Assembly (NCBI RefSeq): GCF_900108365.1
Contig: NZ_FNWQ01000001.1
Span: 372,001-436,000 of the forward strand
DNA from: Chryseobacterium culicis
GTDB lineage: Bacteria; Bacteroidota; Bacteroidia; Flavobacteriales; Weeksellaceae
DNA length: 64,000 nucleotides
Direction: 5' to 3'
Of the stretch, positions 19,987-28,578 are shown piece by piece. The notes under the pieces were generated by a model. That model saw nothing but the letters and a program-made list of their open reading frames with translations, was not told the origin of the DNA and did not search any database. A program made the translations under genes and the position numbers. Position 1 is the first letter of the stretch; the number at the start of each line of letters is the position of its first letter.

Positions 19987-21056
19987 TGAAAAAGAGTATT
20001 GTATTTTTCTTATTGATTTCCGGCTTAAATTTCTCGCAGCAGAAAGTTGTAAAAATACAGAATTTACAGCCTAAATCAGAAAACTTCGTGTTTCCTGTAG
20101 CTACTTACGCAGGAAATCCGGCAGTTGCCAGTAAGATCAATACTTTTCTTCAGGTGAACGAACTGGAATATATTCCGAACTCCGGGGGAAATCCTTTTAA
20201 ACTGGCCTCCACAGCTACGAATTCCTATTCCAATTATGTTTTTTTTTATGATTGGGAGAAATTGGAAACCCCTAAAAACATTTTGTCAATAGGTATTCAC
20301 GGAGAAGCTTCAGGAGCGTATCCGGAAGAATTTGCAGACTGGAAAAATTTTGACCTGAGAACAGGCAATTTTATCAATGCTGTAGATTTATTTCAGGCAG
20401 GAAGCATCAAAACGATCAATAGTCTTATTCAAAATAAAGTCAGAAAAAGAGTCAATAACTTTATCGTAAAGCTAAAATCTGAGAAAAATCCATCAGAAGA
20501 AGTGCAGGATCAGATTGCGCTGTATGAAGACTGTTTTACAGAGCATACTTTGTACGGGATCCGGTATTTTTTTGGAAAGGATAAACTCACCTTCGTGGCC
20601 GGAAGATGTTCTAACCACGCCATGCGGGCATTGGATGATCTGGGAAGCCACGAACTTGAATTCACTTATAAAGAACTTGAAAAATACCTGAGCATTTATG
20701 GAAAGAATCTGATATCAGGTTCGGAAAAGGTGGGTCAAACGGGTCCCGGAAATAAATTATTCAAAGGAAAAATTGACGGGAAATATCCCATTACGGTTTT
20801 GTTTAACGAAATCAATGAAGACGATTCTTTTTCAGCCACCTATTGGTATGACAAGAATAAAAAGCCGATCAATTGGAGAGGAGAATTTGTTCATGACCAT
20901 TTTTCTATCACAGAAGATGATTACCATAGTGAGGAATTGAAGGAATGGATACCAAAAGCCTTAATAGAAGCCGATTTGAAAGGGAAAAAAATCATCGGAA
21001 CCTGGCAGGATTATCAAACAAAAAAATATTTAACCTTAGAATTAGAAGAGTTATAA
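19986..21056 (+). CDS. Exported DUF3298/DUF4163-like protein
   Basis: This 356-residue protein starts with GTG at 19986, sharing one base with the preceding stop. A signal peptide is plausible (about residues 1-18, ending NFSQ). The sequence resembles the DUF3298/RsiV-like lipoprotein group by the arrangement PVATYAGNPAVASKINTFL near the N terminus and ENFDLRTGNFINAVDLF-like blocks (here NFDLRTGNFINAVDLF). This assignment is by eye and uncertain. No catalytic motif is seen. It lies in the plus-strand run from HMG-CoA reductase to ClC. The next ATG is 2 nt after its stop. Confidence 0.8.
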   Translation: MKKSIVFFLLISGLNFSQQKVVKIQNLQPKSENFVFPVATYAGNPAVASKINTFLQVNELEYIPNSGGNPFKLASTATNSYSNYVFFYDWEKLETPKNILSIGIHGEASGAYPEEFADWKNFDLRTGNFINAVDLFQAGSIKTINSLIQNKVRKRVNNFIVKLKSEKNPSEEVQDQIALYEDCFTEHTLYGIRYFFGKDKLTFVAGRCSNHAMRALDDLGSHELEFTYKELEKYLSIYGKNLISGSEKVGQTGPGNKLFKGKIDGKYPITVLFNEINEDDSFSATYWYDKNKKPINWRGEFVHDHFSITEDDYHSEELKEWIPKALIEADLKGKKIIGTWQDYQTKKYLTLELEEL

Positions 21057-21057
21057 A

Positions 21058-21438
21058 ATGAAAACAATTACTTTAGTTTTTGGAGCAGTGTACGGAATGG
21101 TATCTGTAATTCTGGGTGCATTCGGTGCACACGCTTTAAAGAAAATATTAGCTGTAGAAAGGCTGGAGAGCTTTGAAACAGGGGTAAGATATCAGATGTA
21201 CGCAGCATTTTTCCTGCTGATCATCGGATACATCTTAAAATTCGAAACATCTGCGGAGAAATGGACTTCCATTTTAATGATTGCAGGAACACTTTTATTT
21301 TCCGTAAGCATCTATTTTCTGAGCATGCAGGATTATTTAGGGATGAATCTTAAATTCTTAGGACCAATTACTCCGCTTGGAGGTCTGATGATGATCTTAA
21401 GCTGGGGAATGCTGATCCTTTATTTTCTGAAAAAATAA
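21058..21438 (+). CDS. DUF423 family membrane protein
   Basis: This 126-residue protein has four hydrophobic segments. The opening block FGAVYGMVSVILGAFGAHAL is diagnostic of DUF423 (YgdD-like) inner-membrane proteins, as is YQMYAAFFLLIIGY further on. The function is unknown. It begins 2 nt after the preceding stop and ends 6 nt before the esterase start, so it is part of the same transcript. Confidence 0.95.
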   Translation: MKTITLVFGAVYGMVSVILGAFGAHALKKILAVERLESFETGVRYQMYAAFFLLIIGYILKFETSAEKWTSILMIAGTLLFSVSIYFLSMQDYLGMNLKFLGPITPLGGLMMILSWGMLILYFLKK

Positions 21439-21443
21439 TTCCC

Positions 21444-22379
21444 ATGATCATAAGGCTTATTTTTTCATTATTTCTTATTCCTTTCATATCGTGGGGACAG
21501 CTTCCAAAAGTAAGCAGTGGAAAGGTGGAAAGGATCAATTTTGCTTCTCAGTATGTTTCCCCCAGAAATGTAGATGTATGGCTGCCTGAGGGATATTCCC
21601 CAAATAAAAAATATTCCGTGCTGTATATGCATGACGGGCAGATGCTGTATGATCCGGAAATGACGTGGAATCATCAGGCATGGGATGTTGATGACACCAT
21701 GGCTAAACTCATCAAAGAAAAAACTGTACAGAATGTTATCGTTGTAGGAATCTGGAACGATCAGAAATTAAGACATTCGGATTATTTTCCGCAAAAACCT
21801 TTTGAAACACTTACCCAGGCACAAAAAGATACGGTAAGAAGACAGCTTAGAACTGCAGGAAGAGCTGAAAATTTCAATCCTAATTCTGATAACTATCTGA
21901 AATTTCTTGTTAAAGAACTGAAACCTTATATTGATAAAAAATACGCTGTGCACAAAGACAGGAAGCATACTTTTGTGGCAGGCAGCAGTATGGGAGGGTT
22001 GATCTCATTGTATGCAATTTGTGAATATCCTGATATTTTTGGTGGTGCAGCATGCATATCAACGCATTGGCCGGGAACTTTTACCCTGAAAAATAATCCT
22101 TTTCCTGAAGCAATGCTAACCTATTTCGAAAACAATATTCCGGGCAGCCGGAATCATCTGCTATATTTTGATACAGGAGATCAGACGCTTGATGCCATGT
22201 ATCCGGTAATACAAAAAAAGGCAGATCAGATCATGCAAAAAGCAGGATATTCTGATCAGCAATGGAAAACTTTGTATTTTCCCGGAGAGGATCACAGCGA
22301 AAAAGCCTGGAGTAAAAGACTGTACCAACCTTTACAATTTTTGCTGGCAGCACAAAAGATCAACAACCATCAGAAATAA
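21444..22379 (+). CDS. Secreted alpha/beta-hydrolase, enterochelin-esterase-like
   Basis: This 311-residue esterase resembles the IroE/Fes and esterase D group. A signal peptide precedes about residue 18 (PFISWGQ). YSVLYMHDGQMLYDP forms the oxyanion region, and the nucleophile elbow is GSSMGGL (Ser about 182). A DTGDQTLD acid and a GEDHSEKAW histidine complete the triad. Such enzymes cleave ester bonds of carbohydrates, lipids or siderophores. The substrate is not evident. The last base of its stop overlaps the ATG of the following ClC gene. Confidence 0.92.
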   Translation: MIIRLIFSLFLIPFISWGQLPKVSSGKVERINFASQYVSPRNVDVWLPEGYSPNKKYSVLYMHDGQMLYDPEMTWNHQAWDVDDTMAKLIKEKTVQNVIVVGIWNDQKLRHSDYFPQKPFETLTQAQKDTVRRQLRTAGRAENFNPNSDNYLKFLVKELKPYIDKKYAVHKDRKHTFVAGSSMGGLISLYAICEYPDIFGGAACISTHWPGTFTLKNNPFPEAMLTYFENNIPGSRNHLLYFDTGDQTLDAMYPVIQKKADQIMQKAGYSDQQWKTLYFPGEDHSEKAWSKRLYQPLQFLLAAQKINNHQK

Positions 22380-23656
22380 TGAAAATTAACAGAAGAAGAC
22401 GGTTAATAAGAACACTCAATCTCTTAGATCAGCCTATCAGATTCAACCCGTTTGTGTTCAGCCGTACTTTTTTTATGTGGGCTGTGACAGGTCTGGTGGG
22501 TGGTATTATCGCCGGAGGATATTGGATTGTACTGGAACATTTTACAGAATTTTTAGCAGAGTTTCAGGGCTGGCAGGTGATTCCAACAATGGCGATCTGT
22601 GGTTTGCTGGCGGGGCTGGTCATTCATTTTATCGGAGATCCGGGAGAAATTCATCTGATTGTTAATAATATCCGCTTCAACAAAGGAAAACTGGATCCGA
22701 AGAACAACCCATCCATGATTCTTTCATCTTTATTTTGTGTGGCATCAGGAGGAAGTTTAGGTCCTGAAGCTCCTTTGGTACAGGTCACAGGATCTACGGG
22801 TACGTGGCTGGGAAAACTTTTCAGACTGAAAGGAGAGGAGCTGAGATCTTTGAGTATTGCCGGGATGGCTTCCGGTTTTACAGCATTGTTCGGGGCTCCG
22901 CTTGGAGGAAGTCTTTTTTCTTTGGAAATTCTGCACCATAAACATGCGGTGGAATATTATAAAGCCATCATTCCTGCTCTGGTAGCAAGCTGTTTCAGTT
23001 ATCTGATGTTTGCTCTCATTATTCATTTAGGAATTGGGGCAACCTGGGATCTGAAGGCCTACCATTATACCGGGGTGTATGATTTTGCTTATGCCGTTGC
23101 TTTTGGAATTGCAGGAACATTATTCGGATGGATTTTCATTTTTGTAGTCAGATTTTTCAAAAGGATTTTTGAATACAGAAAATTCCCTATTTATATTAAA
23201 ACCCTGGCAGGTGGAATTGTTTTAGGAATCATAGCCTATTATTTTCCCATTACAAGATATTTCGGACACAACGAGATCAATCAGCTGATCGGGGGAAACT
23301 TCGGACTGCATTTTTTGCTCCTGATCCTTGTTTTTAAAATAATAGCCATTGCTATTACGGTGACTTCGGGATGGAGAGGAGGTTTCATTATTCCTTTGTT
23401 TTTTGTAGGAACCACATTGGGATTAATTATTCATAATTTGTTTCCAACCGTTGATACCACGCTAGCCATTGTAAGCTGTATGGCAGCAATCAATGCGTGT
23501 GTAACGAGAACCCCGATGAGTACAACAATTATACTGGGAACTCTTACCGGATTTACCTATTTCGTACCGATATTATTTGCGAGCCTTACCGGATATTTCC
23601 TGGCTCCGAAAATTCCGTTTATCGGATCTCAATCCGAGAAATTGGCAGAAGAATAG
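22379..23656 (+). CDS. ClC-family chloride channel/transporter
   Basis: This 425-residue membrane protein has the ClC fold. The pore motifs are GGSLGPEAPLVQVTG (gating Glu in GPEAP, about residue 128), GWRGGFIIP (about 330) and MAAINACVTRTPMST near the end. GxLGxEGP is replaced by GSLGPEAP, but the gating glutamate is kept. It has no C-terminal CBS domains, as in most compact bacterial ClCs. It probably moves chloride or another anion, perhaps with proton exchange. It ends the plus-strand operon. Confidence 0.96.
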   Translation: MKINRRRRLIRTLNLLDQPIRFNPFVFSRTFFMWAVTGLVGGIIAGGYWIVLEHFTEFLAEFQGWQVIPTMAICGLLAGLVIHFIGDPGEIHLIVNNIRFNKGKLDPKNNPSMILSSLFCVASGGSLGPEAPLVQVTGSTGTWLGKLFRLKGEELRSLSIAGMASGFTALFGAPLGGSLFSLEILHHKHAVEYYKAIIPALVASCFSYLMFALIIHLGIGATWDLKAYHYTGVYDFAYAVAFGIAGTLFGWIFIFVVRFFKRIFEYRKFPIYIKTLAGGIVLGIIAYYFPITRYFGHNEINQLIGGNFGLHFLLLILVFKIIAIAITVTSGWRGGFIIPLFFVGTTLGLIIHNLFPTVDTTLAIVSCMAAINACVTRTPMSTTIILGTLTGFTYFVPILFASLTGYFLAPKIPFIGSQSEKLAEE

Positions 23657-23711
23657 GAATATTGACTTATGAAACATTTTCTGAGGTATTTTTAAGATCA
23701 GAATATCAATA

Positions 23712-23742
23712 AAAAAGTTCAGGAAAACTCCTGAACTTTTTG
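23712..23742. terminator. Bidirectional terminator between ClC and tolC
   Basis: AAAAAGTTCAGGA pairs with TCCTGAACTTTTT around an AAAC loop. It lies between the convergent ClC and TolC-family genes. Confidence 0.9.
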
Positions 23743-23745
23743 GTT

Positions 23746-25149
23746 TTATAAAGAGAAATTTTCATTCATCCATTTAAGTTTATTGAAACTTTTGAGAAAC
23801 TTTGTTTTGATGGCAATGAATTTTTCCTGTGCCTCAATCATTTTATTTTCTCTTGAATTGATCAGAAAAAGAGAACTTTCACCATTGCTGTATTTTGTTT
23901 CTTCTGCAGTCAGAAGCTTTTGATAATTCACCAGGTTATTTTGCGAAAGATTCAACTGGGTATGGTAATTGAAAATTTCGTTTTTATAGGTTTCAATTTT
24001 TGTTGTGATTTCTCTTTTCTTGAATTCGGTATCAAGCTTATTTTGTTCGATCTTCATTTTGGCCATTTGGTAGCTGGCTTTGGCTTCTCTCTGGAATACC
24101 GGTATTTCGAGCTTTAAACCATATTGGAAATTATGATCAAAAAGGGGAAGATAATCTGCCTGATAATTTTCTTTGTTGAAGAAGTTATAAGTAAAATCAA
24201 GCTTTGGAAGAAAGCTCTGCCATTTCAGCCTGCGTTCACTTTCCAGAATCAGATGCTTCTGGTCATAATATTGTACAGACCAATGATGGCCGGTTTCTTT
24301 GGTTTTGATCTCTTGCAGAAGAAATTCAAAATCCGAGTAAGCTGTATGATCCGAAAGATGATCTGCCGGATAAACAGGTTGTGAGATTTCGTAAATTTCA
24401 CGATTTTCTTTCCACAAAAATAGCTGCAGCTGCTGGGTATTTTTGATAAAGTTTAAATATGCTTCTTTCTTCTGAAGCTCAAAGTTCTGAAGTTGTGATT
24501 CGGCTTCAACAATATCTATAGCAGCTCTTTCCCCATATTCAAAGGTTTTTTGGATGAGGTTTAAACGGTTTTTGTTAATGGAGACAGCTTTTGTCTGCAG
24601 CTGATAAATTTCAAAACTTTGTACCCATTCCCAATAGGTGTTTTCTGCTTCAAGAAGCAGTTCATTGGTGAGAGCAGTCTGCTCAGCTTCTGTCATCTTT
24701 AAGGCAAATTTCGCCTGGTCAAGTATCGCTCTTCTTTTATCATACAAAAAATTCTTGGCCAGAGGAACTGTAATCCCCATGCTGTAAAGGCCTCCTTTTG
24801 TTTCACTGGAATTGAGTTTTTCCCCGTCAAGATACTGATATCCGGCAGTAAGATCAATCCCGTACCAGGTGGGAATGCCCAGTTCAATATTTTTCTGTCT
24901 GTAATACTGTACTCCGCCGATGTTTTTTTCTCCAAGTTTTCCTCCCAGAACCGGATCAAAATTTCCTCTGGCTTTAGTGATCTCAGATTGGGCTATTTTG
25001 TTTTGCAGCTGATACTTCAATGCCATAGGATGATAATTTTTTACCACAGCCAGAAATTCCTTCGCTGAAATCATCAGGGAGTCCTGAGCTTTCCCATATT
25101 GGAAGACAAACAGGATCAGCATAAGAAGAAGTTTATTTTGTTTTCTCAT
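23746..25149 (-). CDS. TolC-family outer-membrane efflux protein
   Basis: This is a TolC-like channel of 467 residues, from the start at 25149 (MRKQNKLLLMLIL). A signal peptide is evident (ends about YGKAQ). The mature protein shows the repeated helical hairpins of OEP domains: AKEFLAVVKNYHPMALKYQLQNK and later AKASYQMAKMKIEQNKLDTEFKKREI. The central segment carries the typical EAENTYWEW motif. The longer frame back to 25302 would overlap most of the HlyD 3' end, so the short start is preferred; it overlaps the HlyD stop by 17 nt. It is the outer-membrane arm of the ABC-HlyD-TolC export set. Confidence 0.93.
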   Translation of the reverse strand: MRKQNKLLLMLILFVFQYGKAQDSLMISAKEFLAVVKNYHPMALKYQLQNKIAQSEITKARGNFDPVLGGKLGEKNIGGVQYYRQKNIELGIPTWYGIDLTAGYQYLDGEKLNSSETKGGLYSMGITVPLAKNFLYDKRRAILDQAKFALKMTEAEQTALTNELLLEAENTYWEWVQSFEIYQLQTKAVSINKNRLNLIQKTFEYGERAAIDIVEAESQLQNFELQKKEAYLNFIKNTQQLQLFLWKENREIYEISQPVYPADHLSDHTAYSDFEFLLQEIKTKETGHHWSVQYYDQKHLILESERRLKWQSFLPKLDFTYNFFNKENYQADYLPLFDHNFQYGLKLEIPVFQREAKASYQMAKMKIEQNKLDTEFKKREITTKIETYKNEIFNYHTQLNLSQNNLVNYQKLLTAEETKYSNGESSLFLINSRENKMIEAQEKFIAIKTKFLKSFNKLKWMNENFSL

Positions 25150-26446
25150 ACTTAACCGTTTGATCATTTTTAACTTCATAATAATCCGGTGGAAAACCAT
25201 TAATGTTTCTCCACAGTTCATACCAGATAGGAACATCATTAAGAATGGCAATTCCCTGTACACCTCCTCCCATTTTAATTTTAGGAGGCCATCTTTTTTC
25301 ATTTTTATCCTCTGTCACCAGTGCCTTAAAAAGACCGTTTGCACTGATATTGCTTTCCACAGCCACCACCCTGCCTGCAAATGTTCCGTAACTGGAATTG
25401 GGCCATCCGGAGAATACGATAGCAGGAAACCCATCAAAGATGCACATCACCCGCTGTCCTTCTTTTACAAGCGGAAGATCTACAGGTTTTATATAAATCT
25501 CAACTGCATAGTCTACTGCTGTGGGAACAATTGTTCCAATATTTTCACCTTCTTTCAGCACTTCACCAATTCCTGTTTTGTTGAGCTGTACCACCTGGCC
25601 GTCCTGGGAAGCAATAATGAAATATAAGCCCTGTCTTGCTTTGTAATTCGCCATCTGATTTTCCAGCTTGGCAATTTCACCTTCGCTGCCTTCAATCTGC
25701 CCCATATTTTGGAAACGGTCTCCTTCTATTTTACTGAGTTTCTCTGTATAATCCTGAATCACAGAATTCTGCTCAATAGTTGTATTGATAATTTCCTGAC
25801 GGGTTTGGGCCACTTTATTTTCCAGTGCTGTTTTTTTGGCAGCTGCGTTTTGAAAAGAAATGCTTCTCTGCTGAAACTGAGTAAGAGAAACCAGGCCTTC
25901 GTCATACATTTTTTTCTGCCGCGCAAACTGGTCTTCAGAAAGCGCAAGCTCGTTAGTGGCAGCGGTAAGTTCAGCTTCTTCACCGGTAAGTTTATTAGTA
26001 AGCTGGCTTATTTTTATCCTGACCTGGTTAAGCTTTAAATCTCTCGCCGAGTGCAGGGCGTCAAGCTGGGATTTCACTGTTCCTGCCTTTGCCTCATAGA
26101 AATTTCTTACGCCCTTTTTGGCATTTACCTGCTCCTGTGTTCTCTGTACCAGAAGCGGATCTAAATAATCTTCTTTTATTTCCGAAAGCTGCAGCAAAGT
26201 ATCTCCTTTTTTTACATAATCTCCGTTTTTAACGTACCATTTGATGATTTTTCCCGGGATAGGAGAGTGAAGCTGCTGTGGGCGCTGCTCCTGATAGAGG
26301 GAGGTTACATTTCCTTTTACCTTAATATTCTGTGTCCAGGGAAGAAATAAAGTAATGATACCGCTTATGAGAATAAACAGGAACCATCTTTTGACGCGTG
26401 ATTTTTTGTGAATATGGTAGATGTTGTCAAAGGACTGTAGTTTCAT
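25133..26446 (-). CDS. HlyD-family periplasmic adaptor
   Basis: This 437-residue membrane-fusion protein couples the ABC transporter to TolC. A short cytoplasmic head is followed by one membrane anchor (about residues 20-40, FLFILISGIITLFLPW). Then come the biotinyl-lipoyl half-motif (LHSPIPGKIIKWYVKNGDYV near 65), a long coiled coil (about 100-260) and the second lipoyl half and beta-barrel (RVMCIFDGFPAIVFSGWPN). It lies directly upstream of tolC and overlaps it, and follows the ABC gene after one base. The three genes clearly form one operon. Confidence 0.95.
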   Translation of the reverse strand: MKLQSFDNIYHIHKKSRVKRWFLFILISGIITLFLPWTQNIKVKGNVTSLYQEQRPQQLHSPIPGKIIKWYVKNGDYVKKGDTLLQLSEIKEDYLDPLLVQRTQEQVNAKKGVRNFYEAKAGTVKSQLDALHSARDLKLNQVRIKISQLTNKLTGEEAELTAATNELALSEDQFARQKKMYDEGLVSLTQFQQRSISFQNAAAKKTALENKVAQTRQEIINTTIEQNSVIQDYTEKLSKIEGDRFQNMGQIEGSEGEIAKLENQMANYKARQGLYFIIASQDGQVVQLNKTGIGEVLKEGENIGTIVPTAVDYAVEIYIKPVDLPLVKEGQRVMCIFDGFPAIVFSGWPNSSYGTFAGRVVAVESNISANGLFKALVTEDKNEKRWPPKIKMGGGVQGIAILNDVPIWYELWRNINGFPPDYYEVKNDQTVKYEKTK

Positions 26447-26447
26447 T

Positions 26448-28121
26448 TTACTGATTGTTTTGAAGTGTTTTTAATGTTCCTCCTTCCAGATGAAAATGCT
26501 GATCGGCATATTGTAACAGGTCTGTATCCTGAGAAACAATAATAATAGTGGTGTTTTCTTTGATTTTCTGTAGGTATGTTATCATTTTGTGCTGATATTC
26601 TTCACGGATTCCTGCAAAAGGATTTTCCAGAATGATCAGTTTTTTGTCACCCAGAAGAGCACGAAGGATCAGGATTTTTTTCTTTGAACTGAAGGTGATT
26701 TCAGGATCCGTTTCGCTTACCTCTGTAAAGAAACCACTGCTGAACATACTTGAAATATTTTCTAAACCGATATTTTCAGAAAGCTCAAGAATATCTTCGG
26801 TATGGCTCCGGCTGCTCCCCAATAAGATATTTTCTTTAACCGTTCCCTGAATGATCTTCATATTTTCAAGATAAAGCCCCACATTATTTCTCCAGTTATT
26901 TTTCTCTATATTTTTCAAGGGAATTTTATCGATCAGAATTGTTCCTGAACTGGGCTCGAAAAAGCCTGTGAACATATTGAGCAAAAGCGTTTTTCCTGCT
27001 CCCAGTTTTCCTGTTAAGATGTTGAGACTGTTTTCTTTAATTTTGAAATTAAGATCAGAAAGAATAGGAACATTGTCATTAAATGAAAAACTTACATTTT
27101 TAAATTCAATTTCTGTCCCCTTTTCCTTTTCTGATAATGTGATTTCTCCGTTCGGTTCCTCTTTAAGCTCAGTGATTTTGGAAAGCTTGGCGAAAGACGC
27201 TATCAGATCATAATAGCTTTCAAGGCTTACGATAAGTTTTTCTACTGCAGACATAATGCTTAGAACCACAATTTCTGTAGCGATGAAAGCTCCTATATTC
27301 AGTTTCTGATTAATCAGAAGATATGTTCCGATGACCAGCATTGCTAACGTGATGATGACTTTAAAAGCAATAATTGTTTTATACTGAAAAACCAATACTT
27401 TAAAATGAGACGTTCTGTGTTTAAGATATTCTGTCACTCTTTCATCGGTTCCTTTTAAATGAGAATCATCTTCAGAATGCATTTTAAACGTTTTCACAGA
27501 ACCGGCAATATCTTCTATCCATGCTGCTGTATCGTATTTTTTGTTGCTCTCTTCAATGCTGGATTTGATTCCGCTTTCCATGGTATATCTGAAAATAATT
27601 ACCACAGAAAGAATAACCAGAGCTCCGAACGCTAAAAACCAGAGATGGTAAAATGAAAGCAGAAGAATTCCGAAAACAATCTGTATGAGAGCAGTGGGAA
27701 TTTCCAGTAATATTTTTGAAATTCCTTTCTGGAGATTCTGAATATCAAAGAACCGGTTGACAAGTTCCGGGAGATAATATTTTCTCGTGTAGGAAAGATC
27801 TGCCTTGGGAATTTTGTCTGCAATGGCAATAGAAAATTCCACATATATTTTCTGCTGTATCTTTTCTATAATCTGTATCACTTTTAATCTGAAATACCCG
27901 GCAAGCCATGTTCCCATCACAACAAAAAATATGAGGAGATAAATGGAAGTTGTCATAGTGGCTCCCATCACAAAGCTTACAATAGACTGTATTCCTAAAG
28001 GTACGCTTAGTAGTACCAAACCATTCAGAATGGCATAGAAATAAATATTGGTAACATCTTTTTTTTCTTTTGTAATATAGCGTATAAGCCTTTTTCCTTG
28101 TTCATTAGCTGATATTTCCAT
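26448..28121 (-). CDS. ABC exporter half-transporter with degenerate ATPase domain
   Basis: This 557-residue protein has an N-terminal membrane domain (about 1-310, six likely helices) and a C-terminal ABC domain. It lacks the C39 peptidase of bacteriocin exporters. The ABC domain keeps Walker A (GKLGAGKT, 371-378). The Q-loop glutamine is Glu (VGLYLEN, about 419), the LSGGQ signature is TFSSKK (about 476), Walker B ends LIILEN (Glu499, Asn500 in place of Asp-Glu), and the switch histidine is Gln (IIVSQD, about 531). Catalysis should therefore be weak or absent, unless a second subunit supplies the missing residues. It is followed by HlyD and TolC. The cargo is unknown. The frame is intact, so it is not a simple pseudogene. 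Confidence 0.93.
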   Translation of the reverse strand: MEISANEQGKRLIRYITKEKKDVTNIYFYAILNGLVLLSVPLGIQSIVSFVMGATMTTSIYLLIFFVVMGTWLAGYFRLKVIQIIEKIQQKIYVEFSIAIADKIPKADLSYTRKYYLPELVNRFFDIQNLQKGISKILLEIPTALIQIVFGILLLSFYHLWFLAFGALVILSVVIIFRYTMESGIKSSIEESNKKYDTAAWIEDIAGSVKTFKMHSEDDSHLKGTDERVTEYLKHRTSHFKVLVFQYKTIIAFKVIITLAMLVIGTYLLINQKLNIGAFIATEIVVLSIMSAVEKLIVSLESYYDLIASFAKLSKITELKEEPNGEITLSEKEKGTEIEFKNVSFSFNDNVPILSDLNFKIKENSLNILTGKLGAGKTLLLNMFTGFFEPSSGTILIDKIPLKNIEKNNWRNNVGLYLENMKIIQGTVKENILLGSSRSHTEDILELSENIGLENISSMFSSGFFTEVSETDPEITFSSKKKILILRALLGDKKLIILENPFAGIREEYQHKMITYLQKIKENTTIIIVSQDTDLLQYADQHFHLEGGTLKTLQNNQ

Positions 28122-28141
28122 TGTTCTTCTATAGTAAAAGG

Positions 28142-28282
28142 TTAACTGTTTTTTGAGTGATGAATTTTCCTGTGAATATTGCCCGCTGCATCAGTAAATT
28201 GTACTTTTTCTGCTGGAAATTGATGATGATAGGGTAACAGCTTTTTTTTGAAAAAAGGCCTTGTATCTGGAGCAGATTTCAC
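28142..28282 (-). CDS. Possible 46-residue basic peptide upstream of exporter (uncertain)
   Basis: A minus-strand frame opens with GTG at 28282, has 46 codons and stops at 28142-28144, 20 nt before the exporter ATG. The encoded peptide is Lys/His-rich with a FFKKKLLPYHHQ segment and ends GNIHRKIHHSKNS. It has no signal peptide or double-glycine leader. It could be the cargo or a leader peptide. Only a GTG start is available; no ATG precedes it before an in-frame stop. I treat it as a weak candidate. Confidence 0.25.
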   Translation of the reverse strand: MKSAPDTRPFFKKKLLPYHHQFPAEKVQFTDAAGNIHRKIHHSKNS

Positions 28283-28414
28283 CTGAAAAACTTATGTATT
28301 ATGATCTTTTATTTCCGGGCTTCAAAGATAATAGATGAGATTTGTTAATATTCTTATCTACATTAGAATGCCATTAAAATGTGATTAGAATATGACCACA
28401 GGATTGGGTTTTTT

Positions 28415-28435
28415 TATGATCATTATCATATTATC
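28415..28435. promoter_or_regulatory. Fur-box-like sequence
   Basis: On the minus strand the sequence reads GATAATATGATAATGATCAT, which is close to a tandem array of GATAAT hexamers. On the plus strand 13 of 19 positions match the E. coli Fur consensus. It lies between the divergent exporter operon and sucC. A role in iron regulation is inferred. Confidence 0.3.
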
Positions 28436-28532
28436 CATAGATTCGTCGCCTTGAATCTGATAAGATCACAGATAAACTTACTGAATGAGTTAAAAGTTCT
28501 ATAATTTTCTTTTTAACCTTATTCATTTTTAG

Positions 28533-28540
28533 TAAATTTG
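28533..28540 (+). promoter_or_regulatory. sucC -7 box (TAAATTTG)
   Basis: A perfect -7 consensus with a TTTT at 28511-28514 spaced 18 nt upstream (imperfect -33). It is followed by a 38-nt A-rich leader to the sucC ATG. Confidence 0.65.
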
Positions 28541-28578
28541 TCAACCTTTAAATATTAAAATAAAATAATAAAAATAAT

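Larger units (their letters stand above)
28122..28578. other. Intergenic region between exporter operon and sucC
   Basis: This 457-bp divergent gap holds a candidate 46-codon open frame beside the exporter (28142-28282), a Fur-box-like repeat (28415-28435) and the sucC -7 box (28533-28540). The rest is AT-rich without clear hairpins. Confidence 0.6.

Noticed and set aside
24124..24384. 86-codon plus-strand frame within tolC
   Set aside because: Shadow frame opposite a supported gene, with no upstream signals.
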